A stretch of 64,000 nucleotides of DNA from positions 58,437,491 to 58,501,490 of the forward strand of contig OX104130.1 in the NCBI GenBank assembly GCA_944470555.2, given 5' to 3'. The position numbers were made by a program, and so were the translations under genes. The DNA is from Heterobilharzia americana. Lineage: Eukaryota; Platyhelminthes; Trematoda; Strigeidida; Schistosomatidae. A model generated the notes under the pieces. It was given only the letters and a program-made list of their open reading frames with translations. It did not search any database and was not told the origin of the DNA. Below, in pieces: positions 13,801-28,800 of this stretch. Each line of letters starts with the position of its first letter. Positions within the stretch are counted from its first letter, which is position 1.

Positions 13801-16800
13801 CAGTAGCGCCTATTGATTATCTGGTCTTACATTCTCACCTGTTCTAACGGCGACACAACTGAGCTTTGACAAATAAAGAGAAGTGTCAAAAATACATATT
13901 ATAATACTGGATGACTTACTATTTTCGTGTCTCAAAAGTTGAATTGATTATAACTCGTTACGAATACCTCTGATAGTCATTTCAGCGAGTTTGAAGCTCT
14001 CTCTGTCGGTTCCCTGGACCTGAGAAGCAGCATGATTTCAAGTATAAGATCAGTGGCACTATAAAAATCCTCTTCAAATCACTTAATCTGTTAAAAACAA
14101 GTGGATGAGCGTTAGTTACTTATAGACCAAATGTGAAGACTATTACCCAGTGGTTTAGAAGTAAACAAAATCTCTGTAAGCCAAAACGAAGCCTGAGTGT
14201 GATATTTTCTTCGTTGATGTAATATTCATGTTTGTCTAGTCGATCTTTAGATATTAAATCCACTGGCTGTAAGAGTTAATGCGCAATAATTGAACGACGT
14301 AAGTAACTTGATTTTAGAACTAAGTACACGCGTTTCCTCCTGTTTGTAATTACTCAGCTAGATGGACCTGCACCCCAGTGAGTGACGATGTTCTCAGTGA
14401 GAATCGAACCTTACACCCATCACTCCAAGCGTCGAAGTGTTATTCACTAGACCAACGAGGCTAGCCACCACCACATGAATCATAACGATGAATACTCAGG
14501 CAATATCAAGACATCCGCATAGGAGCCCATGTATCAACAGAGGTCGATAAATTCGATCCATTATTACAACGGAAAATAAGAAGCATCAAGTAATAATCAT
14601 GTGAATCTGTATGATGTTTACAGTGTGAATTTCACTTATTTTCATATGTGGTAAATCACTTTTCAACTAAAGAAGAGTTCGTTTTCCACAATGAATTTGC
14701 AAGCATGTTTAACGATATCTAAACTCGGTGGGGCCTTACAACTGGAGATACACAGATTCTGTGGGATTTTACATCTGAAAGACGAGACACTGAGCTCTGG
14801 TCTAACCGAATGAAAATGCAAACTGCCAATTTCAGGTGGAATCTTTGAATAGGAAATACTACAAGATCAAAATACCCTCCTTGTCAGAAGCTGCAAAACG
14901 AGTCTTATTGAAGCTGACCCACATGATTTTCATATATTCTGGTGAAATAGAGTCAACTTTATAGGAAATATTGTCTGTAATAACTAACTGTGTCGTAAAC
15001 TTATACTTCACTTCATCTGATCGAAATCTACTTTAGAGATATAGAAATATCACCATATAAAATAAACATTACGTTTTACACCTAATATCATACACTCAGC
15101 CAAAATTCCTTTGAAGCATTCAATGAGTGGATATCGCACCTAATAAACAAAAACACCGTATTATTTACTATTATTATTTGTCCTTTGGGTTCCTAGTGGA
15201 ATATAGGGCTACAGTACCACGTCCACATTCCACTGTTTTCTGCAATCTTTTGTACCTGGTGCCACGACTGCCCACAAGCTTTCATTTATTCCTCACACCA
15301 TCTCCTCCATGTCACTCTCCTCTCGGACGCCCAACTTGTCGTTTTCCATCTGGGTTCCACTCAAGGGCCTGCTGGCGCGTGATGTCCCCAATCGGTCTTC
15401 TCAGTGTATACTCAATCCAACCCATCTCCACTTCCCTCTGCATATGTGTTAAGCGATAGGTTCTTGGTTGGTTCGTTGCCCGTCAGCCAGAGTTCCTTGT
15501 TGCTTATTCTCATTATTCTGGCCATCTAAGCTTCAGTATCGAGCCAGCGTAGGCAGCTGTTGATGAATGTCTGTAGTTTGCTGGAAGTGCTTTCATGGTG
15601 CGCCAAGTCTCTCAACCACCATATAGGAGCACTGACTTGATATTCGTGTTGAAAATCCGGATGTTGTTCACGCTTTATGCTGAGTGCAGAAGATCTCCAG
15701 GTTGATGGATGACTGTCTTGCTTTTCCAATCCTGGCTGGCTTTGATGTCCTCGTCTGTGCTGCTGCCTCCTGTAGTTGGAACCATGCTACTTGCCTAGGC
15801 AGGTACGTGAAAGAGGCTACTTCCTTTAAGTTTCTCCGTTGATGGTGATTGACGCTTGTTGTTGTTGCTGTTGATGGTAGTCGTGGTGTTGGTTGGGTAT
15901 CATCACCACCTCCGTCTTCCCCATGCTCACTTGAATGGTGTCCCGTCTTCCTTCGCTGCCCTACCTCTTCTCTCAACTTGTTGGTTTTTGCCTGCAGATC
16001 TTCAAGTTTGTGTGACACTAGACACCAGTCATCGTTGGCGAAATCCAAATCTTCTAGGATCTTTTACCCGGTCCAGCCAGCGTATACCCCTCTTCTTGCT
16101 CCTCACGGTTCGCTGCATGATCCAGTCCAGTTGACCACAATCAGGAAGATCATGGGTGATGGTAGACAGCAACCTTGTTTTACCCATGTCCCCTGACTTC
16201 ACTTCAAAAGCATCACTGAGCTTCCCATTGTGAATTACTTGGCTGGCATGTGGCGTCTTCATATAGTTGTTGAATGAGATTGATAAAGGTTTGTGGCACT
16301 AAAGCTGTAGTGTTGGAGCAGTTGCCAAATTACTTCTCAATCGACACTGTCGAAGGCCTTTTCAAAGTCGATGAAGTTGAGGTAAACATTCAGTTGACTG
16401 TCATTCTATGCTCTGTTCGATGATGATGCTTAGCGAAGCGTAGTGTTGCAATTTGATCTGCACATGATTTGTACTTCCTGAAACCAGCCAGCCTGTTCTG
16501 GTTGCAGTTTTGGATCCAGCGCATGCTTTAGTCTCTGCGGGATGATGCGGCTAGATATTTTGCTTGTCTGGAGTGGACAAGGACAGGAGCATGATTCCGT
16601 GTCAGTTCTTGCAAACATTCACGTCTCCCTTCTTTGGAGTTTGACGAGGTAGCCCTTCCTCCAATCAGTCGGCAGGTACTTTTCATTCATTCCTTCCAGA
16701 CCTTCTGCAGTAGTGGTGTAAGCATGTCCACTGTTGTCTCTGCGTCTGATCTCAGTGCTTCTGGCAAGATTCCATCTGGTCCTGCTGCTTTCCCACATTT

Positions 16801-19800
16801 CAGTAGCCTTAGGTCATTCAGGACTTCGACTTTTGTTGGAGGATTTGTGTTCACTTGTAGTTCTGTGGCTGGGCTGCAGGTGGTATTTCTAGACAAAGTG
16901 CAGATGGTGGTGGTGGTCGATTCGAGAGCTTCTCGAAGTGGTCAGCCTAACGTTTCCATTCTCGCTCCTCTTTCGTGGTGGTAACTGAGTTCCCTTCACT
17001 ATCTTTCATTGGTTTCATCTGCGTTGATCTCTTCCCTACCAGATAGTAACTTGGTTATTTGATACAATGTTGCCAGGTCTCTGTCTCTCCTACCTGCAGC
17101 CTGTTATGCTTCACTTGCCAATGTGTCATGCAAGTGTCTTTAGTCTTTCCGTGCACTCTTCTTCACCTCTCTGTCCAGTGTAATGTAGTTTTGTACGTTG
17201 CACTCAGTTCCTCTTTTCGTTGCCCATCCTTCCACTACACTGATTCATCTTCTACTTTACCATCTTCCTCTCCCTCCTCTATCACCTACCATGTGTCTGT
17301 CGAGATCCATTCCTTGTCTTATCCTTTCCTGTCGTGTCCTGACCTGTCCTGTCCCGATTCTTCTCCTTCCTTCCTAACACGGTTATGCAGGTTTCTCTCC
17401 ACATAGCTTTCAAAGAGTTCCAGTGTTCTTCCACACAGGTCTCTTCAGCGATGTTGCTCGAAATCTCCCACTTTGTCTTCATGGCTGATGTGAAGATGTC
17501 GCTTGTAGTTTCTCCCATCAGTTCAGTTCCTGTTCTGGGTGGATGTTCAACTTGAACTGTGGTCTATCACCAGCTTGTTTGAAGGCTTCCAACTTGATTT
17601 TGCAGGTAGGTTCCTTGCACTAACTAGGCAGTGAGTGACGTGAACCTACATCTGCTCCCCTCCTTCATCTTATCTCATCTCATCTGATCTGATCTTGTGT
17701 CCAGTAGGCTGACTGCGTCTCCACTTTCTTCACATTGAGATGAAGTCGATCTGATTCTTAGTTTGTCTATCCGGTGAAGTGAAATCCATGTCGCTGCCTT
17801 GTGAATATTCTTGTGTTTGTACACACTGCCTCCAATCACCAAATCGTTGAATGCACTGAAGTCTGCAAACAATTCTCCATTCTCGTTCATCACTTCACCG
17901 AGTTCCTCTCAACCCATGATTGGTTCTCTTCCTGTGTTGTCCGCTCCCAGTGTGGCATTAAAACATGTCACTCATTAGAATAGATTTTGATGTCGCCAAC
18001 TGGGTAAGGGTCTTGTCGAATGCTGATTGCAGTTGTCTGTAGAATTCCTCCTTCTTCTCTTCATCTGCATTACTCGTGGGTGTGTAGCATTGAATGATTG
18101 TGACTTTGCTTCGTTTTGAGTTGAATCCATCTTGCTGTCATGATCCTGATGTTGGAGGAGGAGATTGGTTCCCACTGCATGAGAGAGAGCCTTCGATGCT
18201 CTTCGAGATATCATGATAGCCACTCGAGAACTCAATGTGCTCGTTCGTGGTTGTCGTCTGAGTGACAATGTCGGAGTAGATTATTGACTCTCCAGTTGAC
18301 AGTTTGTGGAGTCGACTTCCATTCCGTCTGCAGATTCCTTGCAGATTCCAAGCACTTCTATGCCATACCTTCTCATCTCCTTTCTAATCTGGACTGCCTT
18401 GCTAGGTTCAAACATGGTGCGGACATTCCATGTCCCCATATTCACTTTCGCTTTCATTGAGAGGGAGGAGACACATTGGTCAATTGGCTTCCTGAAGGCT
18501 TTCACCAACTGGCGCCATTTTGTGTCTTTGATTTCAGCGAGGAATACTTTTGTCTTTATGTTTTATATTTTGTCTGTGCTTTGGAGTTTCTGTAGTGGTT
18601 GGATTGGTTTTCTGGGGTAATGTTGCCAGCCCTACTCCGAAGCTTCCCTCTTTACCCGAGCGTCTGACCGGTTAGTAACTAGTTAGCTAGTTAAGCAGGT
18701 GAGGTTAGACACACTGCAAGCGACTGTTAATTGTACAGGGTATTGTTGAAGGAAATGGGTAGCAAGATGAAACAATTTCGAGCACTTTACTTTGTTTTAT
18801 TTGTGTCTTGTAAGCTAATTTCCCATTGCTCCTATTTCACCTATCTAGACCGCTTTCAGGTGCAATTTTAGTTTGGTCGGGTATGAAGTATCTTGAATCG
18901 AATCCGAATTATCTCGTGAATATATTCTTACATGAATTAGGACATGTATTTGTAAGTGAGACATCATAATGTTTTTTTAATATTTTTCTGAACTTGAACA
19001 AAAATGATATTTTTTTCTCATAGTTTATCTGTTTTGTCCACTTATTTTTGGACGTCAGGCGCAGCACGCCATCCCACAACATTGTACTTAGACTCAGCAA
19101 CTCGAAGCCTATCAAAATGCAACAAAATTACAGTGTCGGCTTCTTCTAAAAGCATTGTCCATCATCTCCAGTAGAAGTTCTTCCTTTAATATCACTGCGT
19201 TAACATCAGAAAATGACAAAGAATCGTTATCAACTGATAATTTTCTCTTTTTTTTTAAATAGGGCTTCATGTACCATCTGCTGCCTTATCTTCGTTATGA
19301 AGATGGCCGTCCCAGAACGACACGAAATCCAAAAAATGGTGAACCTAACTTGGAGAAGGGAATTAATGAAGGTCTAGAGGCTGAGAGGTAAGTCAGTTTT
19401 TCAGTAGGAAATGCGCATATCAGTTGACTCTTGTAAATACTAACGTTATTAAACATAATAAAGTGGTTTGAAAAGAACGACTACGATCATTTTAGTGGAG
19501 TAAACGATACCGTTGTTTTTCGCCACCAACTACCCTGATTTATAGAGTTGTAATGATAATTTCTCCATCTTGTCAATCCAACCTTAACAATTCTAATCTT
19601 ATAGCTTATTCCTGTCTCTTCAACCGATTTTCCATAACCTTATTTTTATAATTATTCTTCACCTATGACCCCAGAATGTCAATGAAACTGTCGACTCAGT
19701 TTTATTACATTTTACATGCTCTCTACTGAATTACCCAATAAATGATCCGGTTCCCATCTTCATATAGTGTTCACATTTATTCCTTTATTGATAAAATACG

Positions 19801-22800
19801 CTGAATAGCATGTGCTTAATTGAAGAAGAAGGTTGTGAGAAATATTGGTATAATCGTTTCCCACAAACTTTATTATTGTGTCTATCTGCTCTCACTTCTG
19901 CAAAAGGTGTTTTCGACAAATTAGAATTCTAGTGTTCATCTAAAAATAGTCGGACCGTGGATATTCTTTGATGACCTTTTCCGTAAAACATGAAATTACT
20001 TTCACCTCTTTGTACAGTATGTATTTCGGTTTCAAAATTATTCTCCATTGCTTCATAATTCTATATTTGTCTGATCGTTAATTACAGATTCACACAATTT
20101 TATGATTGAAATACAACTGTTTTATAACATTCATTCGCTAAAACTCAACTCTTCTAAAGTTAACATATTTCACTTTCCAAGTCATATATAATTGAATCCT
20201 TATAACTGTTTCATATACTGAAGATGTGTTTTTCTTTTGCTTTTTAGAAACACAATAAAGTATGTGTCCAGAAAATGGGAAACAGCTATGGAAAGAACAG
20301 AGAGGAGGATACTTGCCCTAACTTTACCCAGTGTTGTAGTAAGTTACATATAATTGATAAAATATGCTAACATAATTTTTCCAACATATTCCTAAATGTG
20401 CCAGTTATAAGCACCTTATTCCATATGATGAATTCCATTACAAATATTGGATATATTTAGAAACGAAAAACAAACATTTTAAAATATCTGTAACTACTTA
20501 CCTGTCTTTATGAAAACTTCTAAGTGGAATAAGCCCGTATTTTGTTAATGATTAGCTGCATCCAGAGTTTTAACGTTTACAAAGTCGATATTCACTTTGT
20601 AAAAGGTGAGAAATATTAGTTCCATTTTTCAACTGCAACCCCGAATTGCGTGTTAGCTAGTGAAATTGTAAACTGGGGAGTTTCCTATTCCACAGTTTTC
20701 TAGTCACCTATACCTCCAGCCGTGCATGTGGCAGAAATTGCCACGTTTCGTAAGCACAGTTCACCCACAGACTATTCAAAAGACTTTTCTCTCCCCGTTA
20801 CCTCAACAGAATAGAAGATAAATACGGATACTCACTATACTTCCGTTATTTGTGTTCTATACAGCTGAATTATGCGTCGAAATTGGAATATAATTCACGA
20901 AAGTGAAACAACTGATTTTATGATTGACTACATAGTCCACTCTAATAAGCACTGAATTAATAATTAGTCGTCTTTATTTAGGCTGGAAAGATAGCCTTTT
21001 CATAAATGACTAAACCTAACTGGACTCATAAGACAGAAAATAAGTTGACAAACTTGTACAAGTCTATTGATCCGCGATAAATAAAAATGCTGCAAAATAA
21101 ATGTTAATTAGAATCACTGAACACAACAATAAATTTACTATTAAGTGAACAAAATACCACAACCAGTCGACCATTCTGAGACTCCTGTTTTACTTCTTTT
21201 ACTCAGTATACTGCTAATATCATACACTCTCATTCGAATGGAGACGTACTACTAGAAAGTCAATGCAATATCAAGAAGACTTAACAGTGTAATGAAATTA
21301 TTTACAATGACTTCTGCATGCTTAATTCATGCATTCATTAAGCGTTTGGTTACGGAAATATACCATACCACATAAACGTAATCTCATGATACGCGTATGT
21401 AATGAATGTTCCCGCGTATGAACAATCATTTGACCAATATTCTCAGACCTACTATTTAATTCTATAGAACGCAAGCAAGTAACTCACTTAAACTGGAATA
21501 TTTAAAACGGTTTAATCGAAGAAGATATTGCGAGCTTCAGGCTTCAGAAGTAATGAGAAGTTAATTTCATAGACTTCAATGATACTTTTAAAAGTAAACC
21601 ATTATGTAATCGAAGAGTAAAAGATGCAGAAAATACACATATTCGCTTTCCTTACGAGTTTAGAAAACGATACAACCAGTGTATAGAGAGAAACAAGCAC
21701 CAGCTATTTATGCTACAGACACAATAGGTTTTGAAAACTAGAAATTAGTTCTTACTTCTTAGATACAAAAGAAAGAAATAGCTCCAGTATTAACCATTTT
21801 AAAGCGTTTTTAACAGCGTTCCACTTAAAGGCCAATGTTTGCGTCTGTCAGTAACGTTCAATGTAGACTACTATTAACAAAATGCCATAAAACAATTACA
21901 TATTTCTAGTAAAGTAGCAAAGAAGTGTGCACACAAACTGTTTAGTCTTAGGACACCTCGGTAACATGAAAATAATGTGATTTTCAGGTACTAGAACAAT
22001 GGGAACTCAAGATGAATGTTTGTTTTTTGTGTTAGAAACAGTTCAGCCGTGTTCATCGGCACGTTTGTGTAAACCAGGACAGACAAAGTGCGAATATAAA
22101 TTTGCTTTCGAATTGTTGATTCACAGTGTAGCAATCAGTATTTTTAACTTGTCTGAACTGATCGTCCATATCCTCTATGCGCTCTAGGTAAACCTGAGTT
22201 TGGTTCATCATGCCCAGTCCGTATACCCTGAAATACTGAGAATTCTTTTTCATCTACGTTTAAACATTGTAGAATGTAATTCTTCAGAATTTATATCAGA
22301 TATTCCATAATTTAAATGCTTATAAATACCATTTCACAGTCAAAAAAGCAATTTAATTCTCTTTTTGAATTTGAATAGAACTTCGCAAGAAATCATTTCA
22401 GATGTGCCTCACTTGACGCAGTTGACATGGAATCAGATGGTAATGATGAAGGAAGAAGTTCGCATTTTGAACGTCGCCTATCTGTAGTAGGTCTCTCAAT
22501 ATTTAACACACGAACATATTTAACCTTATTTATGCCGTCAAACTGATTTCATTCTCACTCTAATTTTCAGGGCGAAATAATGTCTCCTTATTCAGATGTC
22601 ATGCAAGTAGTCTCCGGCTTGACTCTTAACTACTTCAAAGATACAGGGTAAATTTACTGTCGTTAATTAAAATGTGGTAAAATGCATAAACCAAAATCTA
22701 TAGACGGAAGACGTTTCTCTATTAAGTATATTTTATTCGTTCATTTTGCAGCACAATATTCTGGAGTTAAAAGGATGAAAAAAATACTATGTATTATCTT

Positions 22801-25800
22801 GTTCTTCGAATTTTCGAAATAATTGCTGTACAATGTGAAGTGAATTCAATTTTTGGAATAAACAACTCAGTTCTTTAATGAAAGACAGTTTAGGTGGTTG
22901 ACTGAATAGTAGACTAATTGATGAGAATGACCATTGACGCTTGAAAATAGTCAACGTTACTTTCATATGTGAATCATAAACTTCAATATCACTGAGATAA
23001 TATTTTACTGATACTATACATATCAACCAACTGATCGTCCACAACACGTTTCTTTCAATTCCACTTCAACAAATTGTCATATCAAGTAACTTCAGGTTCA
23101 TGAACTAATGTTGACTTGGAGAATATATTTATAATGAGTAGATGAGTCATTAACCCATAGGAGAGTGATTAGTAGTGTTTTAGAAAAACATTTTACGTAG
23201 GGTTTCAGTCTGTTTCAAGTTTCCCTAATGTCCTTCACTGCACTATGAAGAGCTGAATAAATGGCTTCTAAACCCTCCAATAAACTCACTAAATTTTCCC
23301 GTACTTTTTAACAAATAACGAAGGTTGAATTTAGCAGCATTTACATGTACAAAGTAGACTTGGAAACTGAATCGAAATGAACTGTTAAATAGTTGATAAC
23401 AGTCTATGTTATCCTTGCATTTGATCATTGATATAATCAAGAAATGTAGAACTCCTGTGGCTGGAAAGCACTACCTAGATGTTTCAGATGAAGAGGTTGA
23501 GAAATGAAGAAGCAAAATGCACTTTTTTACCTTGTTAATTCAACCAGTGTCATAATCCCCCATCATTTGAATCAAAATTTCATGTCTTTATTTACAAAGT
23601 ACAGCCTGTATGTTTGCATATGGAAGTGAGACATTTTCAGAATAGGTTGGCTATATTTTATTTTCATAGGATATTCATCAGCTTCATGCAACCTAAATGA
23701 GTGCGTAAATATTCTTTTTAACGAGTCTAAGCATCTCATATAGGGCATCTTAAGACACTGGTTAATGCTTAGAAGACAAGAAAACACATTGCAGTTCAAA
23801 ATATGTGGGAGGTCTAAGGAAAGAATTCAAGCAAATTACATATGTTCCCACTGTGACTATTTGACTTAGTTGTGATTTGGAAGACCTTTATTTTTGATAA
23901 CGGATGATGACTGATGGTGAAATAAAAGTCAGGATTATTGCAGCATTCAAACCAATGGCCTCTTTCGAATCCTGCCAAGACGCGGATTTTCCTTTCATCT
24001 TCATCCAGTACTAATAAAATTAGATTTAATCCTGGTTAGCCGAGAGATTTCCGTTTCAAGTCAGATATCATGTAGGCATATATAGATTGAAATGACACAT
24101 CGTTATGCATTATGCCAGTAAGTGACGACAGCCACCCACTAAGCAGTGAATCTTAGACGGGAGGAATCACGCTCGCTAAAATTCTACTTCAAGTAACCAT
24201 CAAACAAGCGACATCGGAAAAGCTCAAGGCATTACCAAGGGAACCATTCAGTGACTCATAGTACATAGCTGTCACTCCAGATGGGTAGAATCATCAACGA
24301 GAAATTACAAATATGATTAACTAACTTCTGAGGTATGCTTTTAGGATGACTAACTAAACTGCAAAGCAATGGAATAATGTGGCAATGTTTGATATGATAC
24401 TTTTTCGTGATTGTATTTTCTCCTTTAGTTGGTACAATGTAAACCTTTCTATGGCTGGAGAATGGCGCTGGGGTCAGGGCCAGGGTTGTGATTTTGTATT
24501 AAAAAGCTGTTTTGCTTTCATGAAACAACAGAGATGGAGGTAAGAAAAAACCCATAAAAAGCACTTATATTGATATATATTAGTAACTTATAAAATTTCA
24601 TGAAGCTGGTTTTTCCAATCAGGTTCATGAAAATCATTTTTATAGTTAAATGTGTAAAATGAATCAACTTACGTTCATCAGTGTGAACCGATGCAAGTAT
24701 CATCTGGTCTTATTTCTATGAAACAGAAGACTAGTCACTTTCTGAATATTAAATTGATAGACTTCAATCAGAAATAAGGTTAAGACTGTAAGACGTCTTA
24801 AAATTGTTTACGACTGCGTACATTCTTTTAAAACACTAATTGTATATTTTTTCAGTTATATTTAATAGATTGAACAGTTTTTACGAAACTTTATCAATGT
24901 ATTTCATGTTCCATAAAATATCTTATTGAAAGCGGTTTCTTCAGTAAGCAGCCAAAATTACCATTCTAGCAAGAAACTAATAACTACATCCTTTGAGCCA
25001 TTCCACTTTTGAACTAGACTGTATTACGTGAAGAATGTTAGTTTTCACCAGGCTGGTGTGAGACGGTTTTTAATTCTATAAAATGAAGATGAAATTCTAA
25101 GAAATACTGACTGAAATCAGTCGGATTGTAGGCTAAGCAACCTCAATCATTAAAATGTTTGACCTGAAAGAATGTATAGTCGGTTGTTTTTAATTAAGAT
25201 AATTTAAACACTGTTTAAGAGGTTTCACTCAGCACTGCAGGTTGAACGAAAATCACCAATGGTTTTTATCCAGCTACTAACTCTTTAGTATACGAAAAAT
25301 ATGTTCTCAAATAAATATGCTGAAATTCAAAGTGAGCTAAAACTTTCAGCTGTGGAGATAAGCATCTCTCGCTATGATCAGTATGCATCAACTATCACTT
25401 TTTCACATCGTTAATATTTTGCTGCCATTCATTTTAGAGTTGACTGACTGTTCATGCCGATGCAGGTTGTTAGTCTGTCTTAAATGCACTCGCCAATTCC
25501 ATAGCTAAATTAACCTTCCTTATTGTTTCTCATGTTGAATTTAGTAGTTGTTAACTTTGATGTGCATTTATTCACCGCATAGCCGTTTTCTTTAGAATCA
25601 TTTACACATAGCATATTAAGTTTGACTTTATTTGTTAAGTGTTTAGAAATCTCAGTGGTTAACTTAAAAAACGTTTCAGCGAGCAAAAGTTTGAAAATAC
25701 TTGAAAGCATTATTACACACAAAAAAAATAAAGCTGCTTCACTTCATGCAATACATAACAGTTCATTTCAAGGAATTATATTAGGTCCAATCATTTATCT

Positions 25801-28800
25801 TGAACTTACCATTCAAGACGACAAGTTGTGTAAGCACGTCTAGACTGCAAAATGTATGTATAAAAGGATTGAGAAAAAGTATAAACCGTGGAGTGAAAAA
25901 TAATCCACATTAACAGAGAGGCCGAGCACTCGTCGTGCTAAAATCAACATATTTAATGGATTAGAACCGAAATTATCTTGGCAGATGAGCTGCGTCATGA
26001 CAGCAAAGTTAACTGTTGTAGCCAATCAAAACAGATTTCTTGTTAGTCGAGTTCTCCTAAAAGATAATTATTCTACATAAAGTTACCTTAGATTGTCGTC
26101 TAATATGAAGCCAACATCACAGAGAATGAAACGCTGCCTCAAAACACCAAATTATATTGATATGACTGTACTATTGGTCAATACACCTTAATTTCCAAAA
26201 TAAAGTAACTAAGTAGGCGATAATTATGCTAGGATACTAGTTATAACTACGGTTAATATAGTTAAGGTGTTTACATTTCATTTTGATATATATATATATA
26301 TATATTAGATCATCAATTCACAGTGGTAATTAAATTGCTCTAATTTTTTGTTTTTTTCTTCATTGACAGTCAAAAAACCACGTCCACTTGGTGTGATCCT
26401 TCCGATTACTCAAATCAGGGTATTAAATGTTTATCCTACACAAATGCATACGGATCATGCAATTTTGCCAACCTAACTTCAGCCCTCAAACCAAGATATA
26501 CACATTTTGACGCTCCGCTTAGCAATGTTGGTGGAGCGGAATATCTGGCTGATCACTGCCCTTTTTTCAAGGTAAGCTTTTCGTTCTTGCAAGGACAAAT
26601 CATGTAAACTTACTGGTTATCCATCTGCGGAAGTAGCTTAAGTCTGACATGCTTTTACTTAAACATTCAACGCAGTCAGACCACGATATTGTGAAGCTAC
26701 TAGCACTGTCTTTAAAAACAAATCAAGTGAAAATCTTCTGCTTTTCAGGCTTAACGAGAATAAGTCTATCTACCATATCAAAAATAACCCAAGCGGAGTT
26801 CGGAATCACGCAAATAGAGTTACCTTCTCGGAAGATCCAATTGATTTTGAGCAATCTGAAGTTTGTCCTAGTTAGCGTGCAATATTCCTACAACGACGTG
26901 TATATCTGGATGTTGCAAACAACTAATCAGTAATTAAAATGGATGGCCTACTTAAGATGAATGATATCTGTTCATCACTCTCAGAAACACCAGTTTATGA
27001 ACATGAGCTTCATAAACTGCATGCAGATACTTGTGTTTTTCTCTTTACACTTTCAAACCGTCATTCACAAAAGTCAAACAGAATAATGACTGAAATCAAA
27101 GGACAACACACTCATCATTTTATTAATTTTAGAGTTGTTTCAATGAGTTCGGTAACACAGAATGCGAAAAGTACAATTGACTCATGGTGAATTCCCTTCA
27201 TTATGATTTGCTCATAGATCGATTCGAATAGCGTTAGAATACTGATAACATATGATCGACAAATTCTAATCAACACATTAGGCTACCATTAGACGACCAA
27301 TTATTGAACATGATCAAGCGTTACAAGCAGTGACTAGCGTCCTGCATTTCTTAACACTAAAAAGCCAACCAGGTTTAACAAAGATTGTGAAGTTTGCTGA
27401 AACTTGGAAAGTGCATGAATTTCTGTCTACTGACTCCTAATATTCAAAATAAAGGCACTTAGGGAGAGCAAAAAGTGAATCCAAGGCCAAAAACATTGCT
27501 GTACAACTTGCTGGTTTTAACTGAAATTTTTTTCCACTTCTATAAAGAATATCGTTTGAAACAGTCCAGAATTCCATTCTTGTATCCCACGAATTATCTG
27601 TGAAAAGTAGATATAAATTTGATAAACTGTTAGAAAGACAGCTGATTGGTTACTGTTCCCCATGCAAAATGTCGACTATTAACCAATGTCTTTGAAGAAT
27701 ATTTTTCGATAATTAACTTTGAAGTTATTCGTCCTGTGAAGTGATCATATAAATAAACAGCTATATTTACAGCACTTTTTACTTTTCTTCAGAGCGATAT
27801 ATATTTCACTTTTCCAGCCTTAGATTAAATGTTTTTCATTAGTGTAGGAAAAGTATAACAGTGGTGAGCATCCTTTATCTCGTGCCAAAGTGCCATTGAC
27901 GTACAAACGTAGTTCATATTTCGTAATCCACTAGCTAGAAATAACTCTCAGTCGAGTATTGCTTAATCACATTAGATAAATCCGACGTCGAAAGTTCCTG
28001 TATAAAGACTACGAAGTACTTCTTGACAGTTACAAGTCGATGGAGATATTTTGCATTTCATATACGTCAATTTTTTGCATTACGTCAACGGATCTCAATG
28101 GTTTCAATGACAATTAACATCAAGCGCGTCGTTCTTTGAATGCACAGTTGTTAGCGAAAACGACCTGATGAGTTTATTGGACAGTGTGAATATTATTGGA
28201 AATAATAATTCTGATGTAGATAAGTGTTTGACCACTAATAATCAGTTTTCTATTTGTTCACAGACATTTGATTCAGTTGATCATTTACACAAGAACTCCC
28301 ACTGTGGTGATACCAATAATCGAAGATATGAAGGTAGGTTTCAAGAATTTAAACAAAGCAGATGGTATTATATATATCTGTAAGTAGAAAGAAAGAATTC
28401 ACGAGACTACATTTAATGTATTTATTCACCTGCGAAAAAAACTAAATTCGAAACTACATGAAAATCCATACCTTATTAAAATGTAATGCGTGTTGTTCAA
28501 CACTACAAAATGATTGCATTATTTTTCACTGAACTACCAGTAAAACCTGAAGAAACCCTATTCACAAAAATATATTCTATTAAAGGTAACATCAACAAAC
28601 AGTCGACTATATTGGGATCGATCTCAACAACAGTTAAAAATGTATATTTCCTCAAAACCTAGGGGATTCATTCTTTTGAAAGATGAAAGCATCTTGTACA
28701 TAACTAGATATCAGAATGTAAGTGTGACATTGCTTTGCAGCAATAGGTTACTTGTTGTATTCTTTCTCACCGGAAATTAATAATATTTACTTAAGATAAA

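Noticed and set aside
15849..17406. Plus-strand ORFs of about 115 codons over LINE copies 2 and 3
   Set aside because: They are antisense shadows of the degenerate retrotransposon on the minus strand; low-complexity Ser/Pro/Val composition and no family.
27134..27190. Possible protease exon (SCFNEFGNTECEKY) after a TTTTAG acceptor
   Set aside because: The phase does not match exon 12, the frame stops at TGA after a few codons, and the exon at 28264-28333 supplies the expected NSHC block in phase.
28164..28185. CTGATGAG resembling a hammerhead ribozyme core
   Set aside because: No matching GAAA-containing strand and stems nearby; the motif is inside the ORF flanking exon 13.
28168..28263. 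N-terminal extension of the ORF containing exon 13
   Set aside because: Starting there gives the wrong phase at the nearest upstream acceptor, and the strong acceptor TTTTCTATTTGTTCACAG lies exactly at the start of the homologous part.
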